Shown: one piece after another, positions 42,798 to 51,916 of the stretch
How positions within the stretch are numbered: position 1 is the first letter of the stretch
How the letters are laid out: each line of letters opens with the position of its first letter
Origin: Planococcus maritimus
GTDB lineage: Bacteria > Bacillota > Bacilli > Bacillales_A > Planococcaceae
Length of the DNA: 64,000 nucleotides
Assembly: GCF_001592825.1 (NCBI RefSeq)
Contig: NZ_LTZG01000001.1
Coordinates: forward strand, 1,116,001 to 1,180,000
Reading direction: 5' to 3'
Notes under the pieces: model-generated
Seen by the model: only the letters and a program-made list of their open reading frames with translations
Database searches by the model: none
Told to the model about the DNA's origin: nothing
Program-made: the position numbers and the translations under genes

Positions 42798-44210
42798 TTA
42801 TTGTTTCACGGCTGCGATATCTTGTTGCCATTTGTTGTAGCCGCCAGTCATATTCACTAAATTATCGATGCCGTTCGCTTTTAAGACGCTCGCTGCGATA
42901 GCGGAACGGGCACCGGCCTGGCATTGGACGATGATGGTTTTACTTGTATCGATGTCATTCAGGCGGTCGTTTAACGTTCCCACCATGATGTGCTCAGCGT
43001 TTTCGATATGCCCTTCATCAAACTCGGCCTGGTTGCGGACATCGAGCACATACGCTTGGCCTGCTTCGACCATATCTTTCGCTTTGCTTGGCGAAACATT
43101 GTCATATGAAGCTAAGTCGCCTGCTTCTGCTACAATATCCTCTGCTTCTGCAAAGCCATAAACTTCATCAATGCCTACAGAATGCAAGGCAAGCAAGGCT
43201 TCATCGAGCACTTTCGTATCAAGCAGCAAATAGAGTGGCTTGTTGTAATCAACGATCCATCCAGCCCAATTCGCGAAAGAATTATTAAATGGAATGTTGA
43301 TGGTTCCTTGAAGATGGCCATTGCTATAATCATTTGCCTGACGCAGATCTAGCACTTGCTTGCCATCTGCAAGAAGCGCTTTGATAGCTGTTGCTGATGA
43401 GATTTCTTTTGGTTCCGGCAAGCTTTTGATCAACTGCGGTCCAACTTTATTGACCGATTTCATCACAGCGAAATAGGACGGCGGTTCCGGCTGGCCTTCG
43501 AGCAAAGCCTTCTTGAAGGCAGCTTCGTCGTCAAACTGCATCGCCCAGTTAAAAGCTTTTTCATAACCGACCGTTGTCGATGGAACTGCGCCAAGTGATT
43601 TACCGCAAGCAGAACCAGCACCATGCGCTGGCCAAACTTGCAGATAATCCGGAAGCGCCTTGAAGCGTTCGAGTGATTTGTACATCTGGCTTGCACCTGC
43701 TTCGGAGGTTCCTTGGACACCCGCTGCTTTTTCGAGCAAATCCGGTCGGCCGACATCGCCGACAAAGACGAAGTCGCCTGTAAAGATGCCCATTGGTTTG
43801 TCCGCAGCGCCGCCTTTATCCGTCAGCAGGAAGGAAATGCTTTCAGGGGTATGGCCTGGCGTATGCATCACGTCGAAAACCAGATTGCCAATCATAAACT
43901 GGTCGCCGTCTTTCACTAATTGATGGCTGATTTCATCCAGGTTCTGATATTTCCAATCGGCATCGCCTTCATCCGAAATATAAAGCTTCGTGCCGAAACG
44001 ATCATTCAGTTCACGTGAACCGGATACAAAGTCAGCATGGATATGCGTCTCAAGTGCGCCGACAATAGTCAAATTCTCTTTTTTCGCCAGTTCTTCGTAG
44101 GCTGAAACATCGCGCATCGGGTCAATGACTACGGCTTCTCCTGTTTTCTGGCACCCTACCACATAAGATGCGTGAGCTAATTTTTCGTCATAGAAATATC
44201 GTAATAACAT
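42798..44210 (-). CDS. cstB: Persulfide dioxygenase-sulfurtransferase fusion, CstB-like
   Basis: A 470-residue protein. The N-terminal metallo-beta-lactamase domain has HxHxD at His56/His58/Asp60 (THIHADF), the ETHE1/PDO type that oxidises persulfides with non-haem iron. A central rhodanese domain lacks a Cys motif (PLYLLLDTK). A C-terminal rhodanese domain has the active Cys in VQCQAGARSA. This order matches S. aureus CstB, which detoxifies sulfide-derived persulfide. A CstR-like palindrome lies 41 bp upstream. Confidence 0.85.
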   Translation of the reverse strand: MLLRYFYDEKLAHASYVVGCQKTGEAVVIDPMRDVSAYEELAKKENLTIVGALETHIHADFVSGSRELNDRFGTKLYISDEGDADWKYQNLDEISHQLVKDGDQFMIGNLVFDVMHTPGHTPESISFLLTDKGGAADKPMGIFTGDFVFVGDVGRPDLLEKAAGVQGTSEAGASQMYKSLERFKALPDYLQVWPAHGAGSACGKSLGAVPSTTVGYEKAFNWAMQFDDEAAFKKALLEGQPEPPSYFAVMKSVNKVGPQLIKSLPEPKEISSATAIKALLADGKQVLDLRQANDYSNGHLQGTINIPFNNSFANWAGWIVDYNKPLYLLLDTKVLDEALLALHSVGIDEVYGFAEAEDIVAEAGDLASYDNVSPSKAKDMVEAGQAYVLDVRNQAEFDEGHIENAEHIMVGTLNDRLNDIDTSKTIIVQCQAGARSAIAASVLKANGIDNLVNMTGGYNKWQQDIAAVKQ

Positions 44211-44250
44211 GGAATCAATCTCCTTTTGCTTGTTGTCGTTTTCTTAACCT

Positions 44251-44272
44251 TAATATACCCCTTAGGGTATTA
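44251..44272. promoter_or_regulatory. CstR/CsoR-like operator
   Basis: TAATATACCC-CTTA-GGGTATTA contains the perfect inverted repeat ATACCC-N4-GGGTAT typical of CstR and CsoR repressor sites, 41 bp before the cstB-like gene. No cstR gene is in the window. Confidence 0.75.
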
Positions 44273-44313
44273 ACTGTAAACCTATCTGCTTGGCATTTCT
44301 TTCGTTAATAAAA

Positions 44314-44351
44314 AAAGCCCGAAGAACGCAGCAATTGCGTGCTTCGGGCTC
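44314..44351 (-). terminator. Terminator of the acyl-CoA cluster
   Basis: AGCCCGAAG and CTTCGGGCT flank an inner GCA..TGC stem, with a T run on the minus strand, directly behind the enoyl-CoA hydratase stop. Confidence 0.88.
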
Positions 44352-44360
44352 AAGGTCATT

Positions 44361-45179
44361 TCATCTTTTTTCTTTGAAGAAATCAGGCAGTTCGCTCGCT
44401 TTCATCGGAAACTCGGCTTTGCGCTTGTCGACAAAAGCTTGTATGCCCTCGTCCGCATCCGCGTTATGCCCCGCCCAATGAAGGAACTTCGATTCTGTGA
44501 TATGTGATTCATAAGGATGGTCCGCCCCAAGCATCTTCCATAGCAATTGTCTTGTGAAGCCATTCGATGTGGCGGCGGTGTTTTCCACGATTTCGCGAGC
44601 AATTTCGTAGGCTTTTTCAAGCGGATCCTCCGACTCGTATTGCATAAGCCCGGCATCCACCGCTTCGGCCGTTGGAATATAGCGGCTCGTCAACGTCCAT
44701 TCAAGCGCTTTGCCGATCCCGACGATACGCGGCAAAAACCAGCCGGATGAAGCTTCGGGACCGATGCCACGGCGTCCAAAGACAAAACCGATTTTTGCAT
44801 CTTTTTTGACGATGCGAATATCCATCGGCAAAGTCATCGTCAGGCCGATGCCCACCGCAGGGCCATTAATTGCAGCAATGATCGGTTTTTTCACTTCATA
44901 GATTTGATTGCTGACTTGTCCGCCAAGGTCCCGGTAGTCCTCTGCGCTTTGTTCAGAAGCGAAGGTCGAACCGCCTTTGGACAAATCCATGCCGGCACAA
45001 AATGCCCGCCCTTCTCCAGTAACAACGATGACACGTACATCATCGTCCGCATCGACGTTGCGATAGAAGTCCAACAGCTCTGCATTCATTTGTTCTGTGT
45101 AAGCATTCATTTTATTTGGGCGATTTAAAGTCAATGTAAGGATTCCGTCCGTTAAATCGGTTTTAATGGTTTCGTACAA
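44361..45179 (-). CDS. Enoyl-CoA hydratase/isomerase family protein
   Basis: A roughly 272-residue crotonase-fold enzyme: LNRPNKMNAYTEQM, oxyanion-hole segments AFCAGMDLS and NGPAVGIGLTM, and RRGIGPEASSGWFLPRIVG with a catalytic Glu. It hydrates or isomerises an enoyl-CoA. The TTG at 45179, nine bases behind AAGGAG, is the best start; an ATG at 45200 lies before that site. It overlaps the NMO gene and is last in the seven-gene cluster. Confidence 0.9.
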   Translation of the reverse strand: MYETIKTDLTDGILTLTLNRPNKMNAYTEQMNAELLDFYRNVDADDDVRVIVVTGEGRAFCAGMDLSKGGSTFASEQSAEDYRDLGGQVSNQIYEVKKPIIAAINGPAVGIGLTMTLPMDIRIVKKDAKIGFVFGRRGIGPEASSGWFLPRIVGIGKALEWTLTSRYIPTAEAVDAGLMQYESEDPLEKAYEIAREIVENTAATSNGFTRQLLWKMLGADHPYESHITESKFLHWAGHNADADEGIQAFVDKRKAEFPMKASELPDFFKEKR

Positions 45180-46065
45180 GCGCGCCCACTCCTTCTGCAT
45201 ACTCTTGTTCGAGTTGCTCGACTACTTGCTTCACCGTCTCGCGCTTCGTCACCGTCGTGACCCCATGTCCCGCCGACCAAATATCACGCCACGCCTTGGC
45301 GTTGACGAGGTGGGACAAGTCGACTTCTTTTTTGGGCTTGAGGGTTTTAGGGTCGATGCCTTGTTTCTCGAGACTCGGCACTAGGACGTTCACCGGAACA
45401 CCGCTGAACGAATCGGTGTAAAGAATGTCTTCGATCGAGGAATCGATGACCATCTGCTTATACTCTTCCGGTGCGCTGCTTTCTTCAACCGCCAAAAAGC
45501 GTGTACCCATATAAGCATAATCTGCCCCCATCAATAAAGCCGCTGCCACGTCTTGTCCAGTCGACAAAGAACCCGACAGGATGATGGTGCCGTCAAAGAA
45601 CTTTTTGACCGCCGCAATGAAAGCGAACGGATTGAGCGTGCCCCCGTGCCCGCCAGCGCCTGCGCACACCAGAATCAATCCATCGACGCCACTTTGTGCT
45701 GCTTTCTTCGCATGCTTCGCATTTGCTACATCGGAATAGACGAGGCCGCCGTATCCATGGACGATTTCGAGCACTTCTGCAGGAGAGCCGAGCGACGTGA
45801 TGACGATCGGCGGCTGATGCTCGCGGATCAATTCAACATCTTCATCGTAGCGCTTGTTCGAACCGCGGTGGCTGATGAAATTGACCGCCCACGGAATATC
45901 GCCAAGTGCATTTTTCACTTCTACTAGCCATTTCGCGCATTCTTCGGCGGGACGCGCATTCAATAATGGGAATGAACCAATGGCGCCCGCCCGACTCGAT
46001 TCAATCACCATTTGAGGTGTCGACACAAGAAACATTGGCGCCACGATAACCGGCAGTCTAGGCAT
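45163..46065 (-). CDS. Nitronate monooxygenase family flavoprotein
   Basis: The 300-residue TIM-barrel FMN enzyme has PVIVAPMFLVSTP at the start, GAIGSFP, and the family segment VCAGAGGHGGTLNPF with the putative catalytic His. NMOs oxidise alkyl nitronates; members inside acyl-CoA clusters may act on other carbon acids. It overlaps the thiolase by 8 bp and the hydratase by 17 bp, so it is a fixed part of this operon. Start ATG 46065. Confidence 0.88.
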   Translation of the reverse strand: MPRLPVIVAPMFLVSTPQMVIESSRAGAIGSFPLLNARPAEECAKWLVEVKNALGDIPWAVNFISHRGSNKRYDEDVELIREHQPPIVITSLGSPAEVLEIVHGYGGLVYSDVANAKHAKKAAQSGVDGLILVCAGAGGHGGTLNPFAFIAAVKKFFDGTIILSGSLSTGQDVAAALLMGADYAYMGTRFLAVEESSAPEEYKQMVIDSSIEDILYTDSFSGVPVNVLVPSLEKQGIDPKTLKPKKEVDLSHLVNAKAWRDIWSAGHGVTTVTKRETVKQVVEQLEQEYAEGVGALVRNH

Positions 46066-47239
46066 GTTCAATCACCACCGCAATTCCTTGTCCTCCACCG
46101 ATGCATAGACTCGCCACTGCATATTTTCCGCCGCGGCGCTTCAATTCATAAGCTGCCGACAGCAAGACGCGTGCTCCGCTCGCACCGACCGGATGACCCA
46201 GTGCAATCGCTCCGCCATTGACGTTCACTTTCGAACGGTCCAGCCCAAGCTCTTTTTCCACCGCCAAATACTGCGCGGCGAACGCTTCATTCACTTCGAC
46301 TAAATCCATGTCTTCAATCGTCAGCTGCGCTTTTTCGAGTGCCCGGCGAATGGCAGGAACCGGGCCGATGCCCATGATGGTTGGGTCGACCCCTGCAACA
46401 TGCCAGGACACGATGCGGGCAACAGGCGACAAGCCATGCTTGTTCACGGCATCTTCCCCTGCCACGACAAGAGACACCGCCCCGTCATTGATCCCTGAAG
46501 CATTGCCCGCTGTTACAGAGCCGTCTTTCTTGAATGACGGACGCAGTTTTGACAGACCTTCCGTATTGGCATCCGGTTTAATGTGTTCATCTTTGTCGAC
46601 TACAACTGTGCCTTTGCGTGTTTTCACTTCGACTCCGACGATTTCTTCATCAAACTGTCCGCCCGTTGCCGCTTTAGCTGCCCGCTGGTTCGATTCGACC
46701 GCGAATTCATCTTGGGCTTCACGGGAAATATCGTATTGCTCCGCCAGTTTTTCGGCCGTCATGCCCATGCCGCTGCCGGTATATTGGTCAGTCAGCGTCG
46801 CAAGTAGCATATCTTCAAATTGCATCGGCCCCATCTTCGCTTTGCTGAAACGCTGCGTGAAATTCGCATAAGGCGACATCGACATATTCTCCGCACCGCC
46901 AGCCAGGACAATATCCGCTTCACCGAGCAGAATGTGCTGTGCCGCAGAAACAACTGCCTGGGCACCCGATCCGCACAGCCGATTCAAGGTCAAAGCCGGC
47001 ACTTCCTGAGGGACGCCAGCATTCAAGCCGATGTGGCGTGCGAGATACGCCGCGTTGGTATTCGACTGGATAACGTTTCCGTAAATGACATGATCCACAT
47101 TTTCCGCTTTAACGTTCGCGCGTTTCAACGCCTCTATCGCTGTCGCTGTGCCAAGCTCTGTCGCATCCGTATTGGCAAAAGCCCCACCAAATGCACCAAA
47201 TGCTGTTCTGGCACCATCTACTAGATATACTTGTTTCAT
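46058..47239 (-). CDS. Acetyl-CoA C-acyltransferase (thiolase)
   Basis: The 393-residue thiolase has the nucleophilic Cys in LNRLCGSGAQA (about residue 90), His in GHPVGASGAR and the second Cys in CIGGGQG near the C-terminus. It splits 3-ketoacyl-CoA to acetyl-CoA and a shortened acyl-CoA, or runs in reverse. Three ATGs stand in a row; the third (47239) has the best spacing from AAGGAG. Confidence 0.94.
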   Translation of the reverse strand: MKQVYLVDGARTAFGAFGGAFANTDATELGTATAIEALKRANVKAENVDHVIYGNVIQSNTNAAYLARHIGLNAGVPQEVPALTLNRLCGSGAQAVVSAAQHILLGEADIVLAGGAENMSMSPYANFTQRFSKAKMGPMQFEDMLLATLTDQYTGSGMGMTAEKLAEQYDISREAQDEFAVESNQRAAKAATGGQFDEEIVGVEVKTRKGTVVVDKDEHIKPDANTEGLSKLRPSFKKDGSVTAGNASGINDGAVSLVVAGEDAVNKHGLSPVARIVSWHVAGVDPTIMGIGPVPAIRRALEKAQLTIEDMDLVEVNEAFAAQYLAVEKELGLDRSKVNVNGGAIALGHPVGASGARVLLSAAYELKRRGGKYAVASLCIGGGQGIAVVIEHA

Positions 47240-47373
47240 CATCATTTCTCCTTTTCGAGCCCTGATGAAAGGGTTCTTATTTTTTCGCACGATTATTAGA
47301 AGATCCATCTCCATCTTTACCTCATCGTTCAGCAAGTACATTCATAAAAATATTTCAGTGACGCAACAGCTAG

Positions 47374-47733
47374 TTATACTAGTTCGAAGCTTCCCATGAG
47401 TTTGCCTGTTCCTGAAGCATCTTTGATCTGTAATTCTCCAGCGTTGTCGGTCGTCAGCATGCCTTCGATGACGAACGCTTCACCTGCATGAGCCATGCCG
47501 ACAAAACGCACGGTGAATTTCGCCAATTTCCTGTTTGGCAGCCACTCTTCTATCGCCTCTGCTGCCCAGCCCATTAACAACATGCCATGGACAATCGGCT
47601 CCTTGAGGCCTTTTTTACGCGCCACTTTCGGGACTGTATGGATTTCATTAAAATCGCCGGACGCACCTGAATAGCGCACCATATCGATTGGCGCGAGTGC
47701 GTCCTTATGAATGTCCGGCAATTTCTGCCCCAT
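47374..47733 (-). CDS. MaoC-type enoyl-CoA hydratase
   Basis: The 119-residue single hot-dog domain carries the hydratase 2 motif YSGASGDFNEIHTVP with catalytic Asp and His. It hydrates (R)-type enoyl-CoA and probably pairs with the product of the gene before it, which it overlaps by 29 bp. A 134-bp gap without terminator separates it from the thiolase gene. Confidence 0.88.
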   Translation of the reverse strand: MGQKLPDIHKDALAPIDMVRYSGASGDFNEIHTVPKVARKKGLKEPIVHGMLLMGWAAEAIEEWLPNRKLAKFTVRFVGMAHAGEAFVIEGMLTTDNAGELQIKDASGTGKLMGSFELV

Positions 47734-48157
47734 GCTGTTCCCGCCTTTCGATTAAGGTTGCCCGCCCGATACGGACCACTTCCGCGTCTTGATTGCGGTA
47801 AGTGGTTTCAAGCTGGTAAAAACGCTTGTCTTTCTTATCGAATCGGCCAATCATTACGGCTTTCGCTGTAATGACATCCCCGCTGATAATATCTTCTCCG
47901 TATTCAAAGCTTTGCTCGCCGTGCAGGATATCATTCGGGTCTAATCCCCACTGACTGAACAATTGGTAAAAATCTCGTTCATTCCAGAAATCGATGACTG
48001 TCGTATATGTAGGTGGAGCGGGGATATCCCGGTATCCCGCATCCAATGCTGCTTGTCTGTCAAAATAAACCGGATTCTTCAAGCCAATGGCCCTTGCGAA
48101 TTCCCGTACCTTGCCGGCTTCTACGCGAAATGGCGCGTAGTGAAATTCCTGTTCCAT
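47705..48157 (-). CDS. MaoC N-terminal-like (FAS1-type) dehydratase subunit
   Basis: The 150-residue hot-dog protein (FARAIGLKNPVYFD, IPAPPTYTTVIDFW, LHGEQSFEYGEDIISGD) belongs to the FAS1-like dehydratase domain family. It lacks the Asp-x4-His motif of its partner, so it is probably the non-catalytic half of a two-subunit hydratase with the overlapping downstream gene. GAGGAGGG precedes the ATG. Confidence 0.86.
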   Translation of the reverse strand: MEQEFHYAPFRVEAGKVREFARAIGLKNPVYFDRQAALDAGYRDIPAPPTYTTVIDFWNERDFYQLFSQWGLDPNDILHGEQSFEYGEDIISGDVITAKAVMIGRFDKKDKRFYQLETTYRNQDAEVVRIGRATLIERREQHGAEIAGHS

Positions 48158-48201
48158 TGCTTTTCCCTCCTCTTTTTATACTTCCATTAGCAAGACGCCC
48201 G

Positions 48202-49254
48202 CTATAGTACTTCGCCCCTGCGCGTCCGGTTGGCCATATCTATTAGGTTCGCGACCGCTTTGTTTAAATGGCGGAAACGTTCATCTTCGATTTCGCCATT
48301 TTTCCAGCGGTAATAGATTTGTTGCAAAATCCCGGCCAGTTTATAAAACCCGAACGCTAGGTAATAGTTGATATTTGATACATTGCGCCCGCTTTGCTTT
48401 GCATACTCTTCCACGAACTCCTTGCGGCTATAAAAGCCAGGTTGACTCGAGATGACGTGGATGCCGATATCCGCATCTTCCGCTTGTCCCCAATAGGCTA
48501 AAGTCGATCCGACATCGCTGAGCGGATCACCGATTGTCGACAATTCCCAATCAAGAACACCCGTCGCAAGGCCGGGACTTTCTTTATCAATTACCATATT
48601 GTTTAACTTAAAATCATTATGGACGATCGTCGTTTCCCCGTTAACCGGAATATTCGCCGTAAGCCATCGCTCCAGCTCTTCAAGCCCAGCGATATCATCA
48701 GTTTTGGAGTGATGGTGGCGCTTGATCCACCCTTTTACTTGACGCTCCATGAATCCCTCGGGTTTGCCCATCTCAGCAAGTCCGGCTTTTTTGTAATCGA
48801 TCGCCTGTAACTGAACCAATGTTGAAACAACATTCTTGGAGATGACTGGCCCTACTTGTTCCGAGCTTCCAAATACTTCAGGGAGTTCTTGATCGATGAC
48901 GAGTCCCTGCTTTTTCTCCATCACGTAAAAATGCTTATCCATCACTTCAGGATCTTCACAATACACATAGGGTTCGGGTGCCAACGGAAAAACCGGATGC
49001 ACTTTTTCGAGCATCTTAAATTCGCGCTCCATATCATGCGCTTTCGGAGGAATTTCCCCAAAAGGCGGGCGCCTCAATACCCCTTCCCAGTCTCCGATCT
49101 GGAGCAAATACGTGAGGTTCGAATAGCCTTCTGAAAACTGGCGGACGGTCATTTCGCCTTCTGGCAAATTCGGCATTGCAGTTCTTAAGAAATTCTCGAC
49201 TTTTTGCCAATCCACTTTCTGTATGTTTTTGGCATTCGGTATTGCGTCGCTCAT
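48202..49254 (-). CDS. ACAD10-type phosphotransferase (APH fold)
   Basis: The 350-residue kinase-fold protein has the Brenner motif VHNDFKLNNMV and metal motif LDWELSTIGDPLSD. Relatives encoded beside acyl-CoA dehydrogenases include the human ACAD10/ACAD11 N-terminal domains, which phosphorylate 4-hydroxyacyl-CoA. Its position between the dehydrogenase and MaoC genes fits that role. The ATG at 49254 follows GGAGAG; the longer ORF runs into the intergenic region. Confidence 0.85.
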   Translation of the reverse strand: MSDAIPNAKNIQKVDWQKVENFLRTAMPNLPEGEMTVRQFSEGYSNLTYLLQIGDWEGVLRRPPFGEIPPKAHDMEREFKMLEKVHPVFPLAPEPYVYCEDPEVMDKHFYVMEKKQGLVIDQELPEVFGSSEQVGPVISKNVVSTLVQLQAIDYKKAGLAEMGKPEGFMERQVKGWIKRHHHSKTDDIAGLEELERWLTANIPVNGETTIVHNDFKLNNMVIDKESPGLATGVLDWELSTIGDPLSDVGSTLAYWGQAEDADIGIHVISSQPGFYSRKEFVEEYAKQSGRNVSNINYYLAFGFYKLAGILQQIYYRWKNGEIEDERFRHLNKAVANLIDMANRTRRGEVL

Positions 49255-49391
49255 AGTAAATCTCTCCAAGTCATTCGTATTTGACAATCCTTTGCGCGGT
49301 TTGTTACGGAGCTTACTGGCCAGCATGTATCTTATCGATCAATGTGCCGCTTAACATTTGAAAAACTATCGATATTTATGCGCTAGGGAAT

Positions 49392-50618
49392 TTACTGTCG
49401 TAATTCATTTGCTTTCAACTGTTCACGTAATTCCATACGCCCGACATCACGTAAATGGACTTGGTCCGGACCGTCGACAAGGCGAAGCGTGCGTGCGTTT
49501 GCGTAATGTTCGGCAAGCGGGAAATCTTCTGTCAGCCCTGCACCGCCAAACACTTGCATCGCCCGGTCGATGACGTTAATCGATACACGCGGCGCAGCAA
49601 TCTTGATCATGGCGATTTCTTTGCGTGCGGCTTTTGCGCCATGTTCGTCGATTTTGTGTGCAGCGTTCAAGGTCAATAGGCGCGCTTGCTCGATTTCGAT
49701 GCGGCTTTCCGCGATGATTTCCTTGATGACATCTTTTTCTGCTAAGGTCGACCCGAAAGCGACACGGCTTTCTGCCCGTCTGCAAAGCAGTTCGAGTGCA
49801 CGTTCAGCGGCCCCGATAGCCCGCATGCAATGGTGGATGCGCCCTGGCCCGAGACGGCCTTGAGCGATCTCGAACCCTCTACCTTCTCCGAGCAGCATAT
49901 TGCTCGCTGGGACGCGGACATTTTCGTAATGGACTTCTGCATGCCCTTGCGGCGCATCATCATACCCGAACACGGTGAGCGGGCGGACAATTTTAACACC
50001 TGGCGTATCGAATGGCACAAGGATCATCGATTGCTGTTTGTGCTTTTCGGCATCAGGGTCGGTTTTCCCCATGACGATGGCGATGCTGCAGCGCGGGTCC
50101 ATGGCTCCTGTCGTCCACCATTTTCTGGCGTTGATCACGTATTCATCGCCGTCACGGACGATGCTGCTTTGAATATTGGTGGCATCAGATGAAGCGACAT
50201 CAGGTTCTGTCATGGAAAAACACGAGCGAATGTCGCCATTCAATAAAGGCTCAAGCCATTGCTTTTTCTGTTCGTCTGTTCCGTATTTCACGAACACTTC
50301 CATATTGCCAGTATCCGGTGCGTTGCAATTGAAAATTTCCGGAGCAATCAAAGAGCGTCCCATGATTTCACACAGGTGGGAATACTCGTAATTCGATAAG
50401 CCAGCCCCATATTCCGGATGATCTAAAAATAAGTTCCATAAGCCTTGCACTTTCGCTTTTTGCTTTAGCTCTTCAATAATCGGTGGAATCGTCCAGCGGT
50501 CGCTTGCAGTTTCCTTGTATTCCTTTACAGTCTGTTCAGCCGGGTAAACATAGTCATCCATGAATTTCAGCAGTTCCTGGCGTAATTGTTCCGCTTTTGG
50601 CGATAATTCCTTAAGCAT
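49392..50618 (-). CDS. Acyl-CoA dehydrogenase, ACAD10/11-like
   Basis: The 408-residue flavoenzyme has FAD and substrate segments [16 protein letters not shown] and [11 protein letters not shown] and the C-terminal [34 protein letters not shown], typical of the ACAD10/11 group. It introduces the alpha-beta double bond in an acyl-CoA. First gene of the cluster ACAD-APH-MaoC(N)-MaoC-thiolase-NMO-ECH, with AGGAGG before the ATG. Confidence 0.93.
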   Translation of the reverse strand: MLKELSPKAEQLRQELLKFMDDYVYPAEQTVKEYKETASDRWTIPPIIEELKQKAKVQGLWNLFLDHPEYGAGLSNYEYSHLCEIMGRSLIAPEIFNCNAPDTGNMEVFVKYGTDEQKKQWLEPLLNGDIRSCFSMTEPDVASSDATNIQSSIVRDGDEYVINARKWWTTGAMDPRCSIAIVMGKTDPDAEKHKQQSMILVPFDTPGVKIVRPLTVFGYDDAPQGHAEVHYENVRVPASNMLLGEGRGFEIAQGRLGPGRIHHCMRAIGAAERALELLCRRAESRVAFGSTLAEKDVIKEIIAESRIEIEQARLLTLNAAHKIDEHGAKAARKEIAMIKIAAPRVSINVIDRAMQVFGGAGLTEDFPLAEHYANARTLRLVDGPDQVHLRDVGRMELREQLKANELRQ

Positions 50619-50952
50619 TTGATCGGCCTCCTATTTCTTTTAACGTATTTTTCGATATCTTTCTGGACAGATAGCCTGCCCAGCTTTCCAATAGAGAAAT
50701 TGTTCAGTCAATTTGAAGTGGATTGTTCTGTGATAACTACATTGGTATCTTGACTAGGAACTATTCCATTATTTCGTTGACTAGTAATAAAAACTCTGTT
50801 CAAAAAATGAAAGCACTTACATATTATTTCAAAAAAATAAAACACTTGAACCTCTAGTAAACTATATTCAAAAAAAGTATATCTTTTCCTTTTTTAAATT
50901 ACAAGTTTACTTTTATATTATTTCAAATATTCTTTTTATTAATTATCACAAA
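50619..50952. other. AT-rich intergenic region
   Basis: About 330 bp without a gene. From about 50,700 to 50,950 it is far richer in A and T than the rest of the window, with A and T tracts. It must hold the promoter of the acyl-CoA cluster (minus strand). I see an imperfect TTGACT (complement of 50713-50718) but no well-spaced -10 box and no FadR-type palindrome. Confidence 0.6.
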
Positions 50953-50985
50953 AAAACTTCTGCCCAGGATCGGACAGAAGTGAAA
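50953..50985 (-). terminator. Terminator of the YebC-family gene
   Basis: ACTTCTGTCC, loop GATCCT, GGGCAGAAGT and seven T residues on the minus strand, shortly behind the stop at 51003. Confidence 0.9.
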
Positions 50986-51002
50986 GATTGTTATGGATGT
51001 AC

Positions 51003-51719
51003 TTAAGCTAAATCGACGTTATGGTAAACTTGCTGAACGTCTTCCAGATCTTCGATGGCATCAATCATCTTTTCGAATTGCGCTTGGTCTTCTTCTGACA
51101 ATGGCAAATCGTTTTGCGGCAACATCGTCAATTCAGCGACTGTGAAGTCCGTTACGCCATCTGCTTTGAATGCTTCTTGCACCAGGTGGAATTGATCCGG
51201 TTCTGCATAGACGATGACCGTGTCTTCTTCTTCAAGAATGTCGCGCACGTCGATATCCGCTTCCATCAATAGTTCCAGCGCTTCATCAGCCGATTTGCCT
51301 TCTACGCCGATTACCGCCGTATGGTCGAACATATACGCTACCGATCCGCTGACGCCCATATTGCCGCCATTTTTGCCGAACGCTGCGCGCACGTCAGAGG
51401 CGGTGCGGTTAACGTTATTGGTCAAAGTATCGACGATGACCATTGAGCCGTTCGGTCCGAATCCTTCGTAACGCAATTCGTCGTAGTTCTCTTCCGATCC
51501 GCCTTTGGCTTTTTCCACGGCACGGTCGATGATGGCTCTAGGCACGTTATAGGTCTTGGCGCGTTCGAGCACGACTTTCAAGGCTTGATTCGACTCCGGA
51601 TCTGGTTCGCCCTGCTTGGCAGCTACATATATTTCACGGCCGAATTTTGCATAGATCCGGCTTGTGTTGGCATCTTTGGAAGCTTTTTTCTCTTTAATAT
51701 TATTCCATTTGCGTCCCAT
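51003..51719 (-). CDS. YebC/TACO1 family protein, YeeI-type
   Basis: The 238-residue protein is nearly collinear with B. subtilis YeeI ([51 protein letters not shown]). The family was long called a transcriptional regulator; recent work assigns it to translation, relieving ribosome stalling at proline runs, with YeeI as the second (YebC2) paralogue. GAAGGAA-type site before the ATG. It is monocistronic. Confidence 0.93.
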   Translation of the reverse strand: MGRKWNNIKEKKASKDANTSRIYAKFGREIYVAAKQGEPDPESNQALKVVLERAKTYNVPRAIIDRAVEKAKGGSEENYDELRYEGFGPNGSMVIVDTLTNNVNRTASDVRAAFGKNGGNMGVSGSVAYMFDHTAVIGVEGKSADEALELLMEADIDVRDILEEEDTVIVYAEPDQFHLVQEAFKADGVTDFTVAELTMLPQNDLPLSEEDQAQFEKMIDAIEDLEDVQQVYHNVDLA

Positions 51720-51916
51720 TGTTATTCCTTCTTTCTCAAATTTCTTACGATGAAGACCATCATTTCACTCTATTATAATACAATACCTTCCGCTCTATCG
51801 ACCTTCAGCCTAAAAAAACAGGCTTCCGATCGCTTAATTTCCTTGGCCGCATTAAAAATCGCCTTGGCTAGTCTTGCTGTAAATAGCTCCAGCGGGACAG
51901 TCAAAGCGATTCATTT

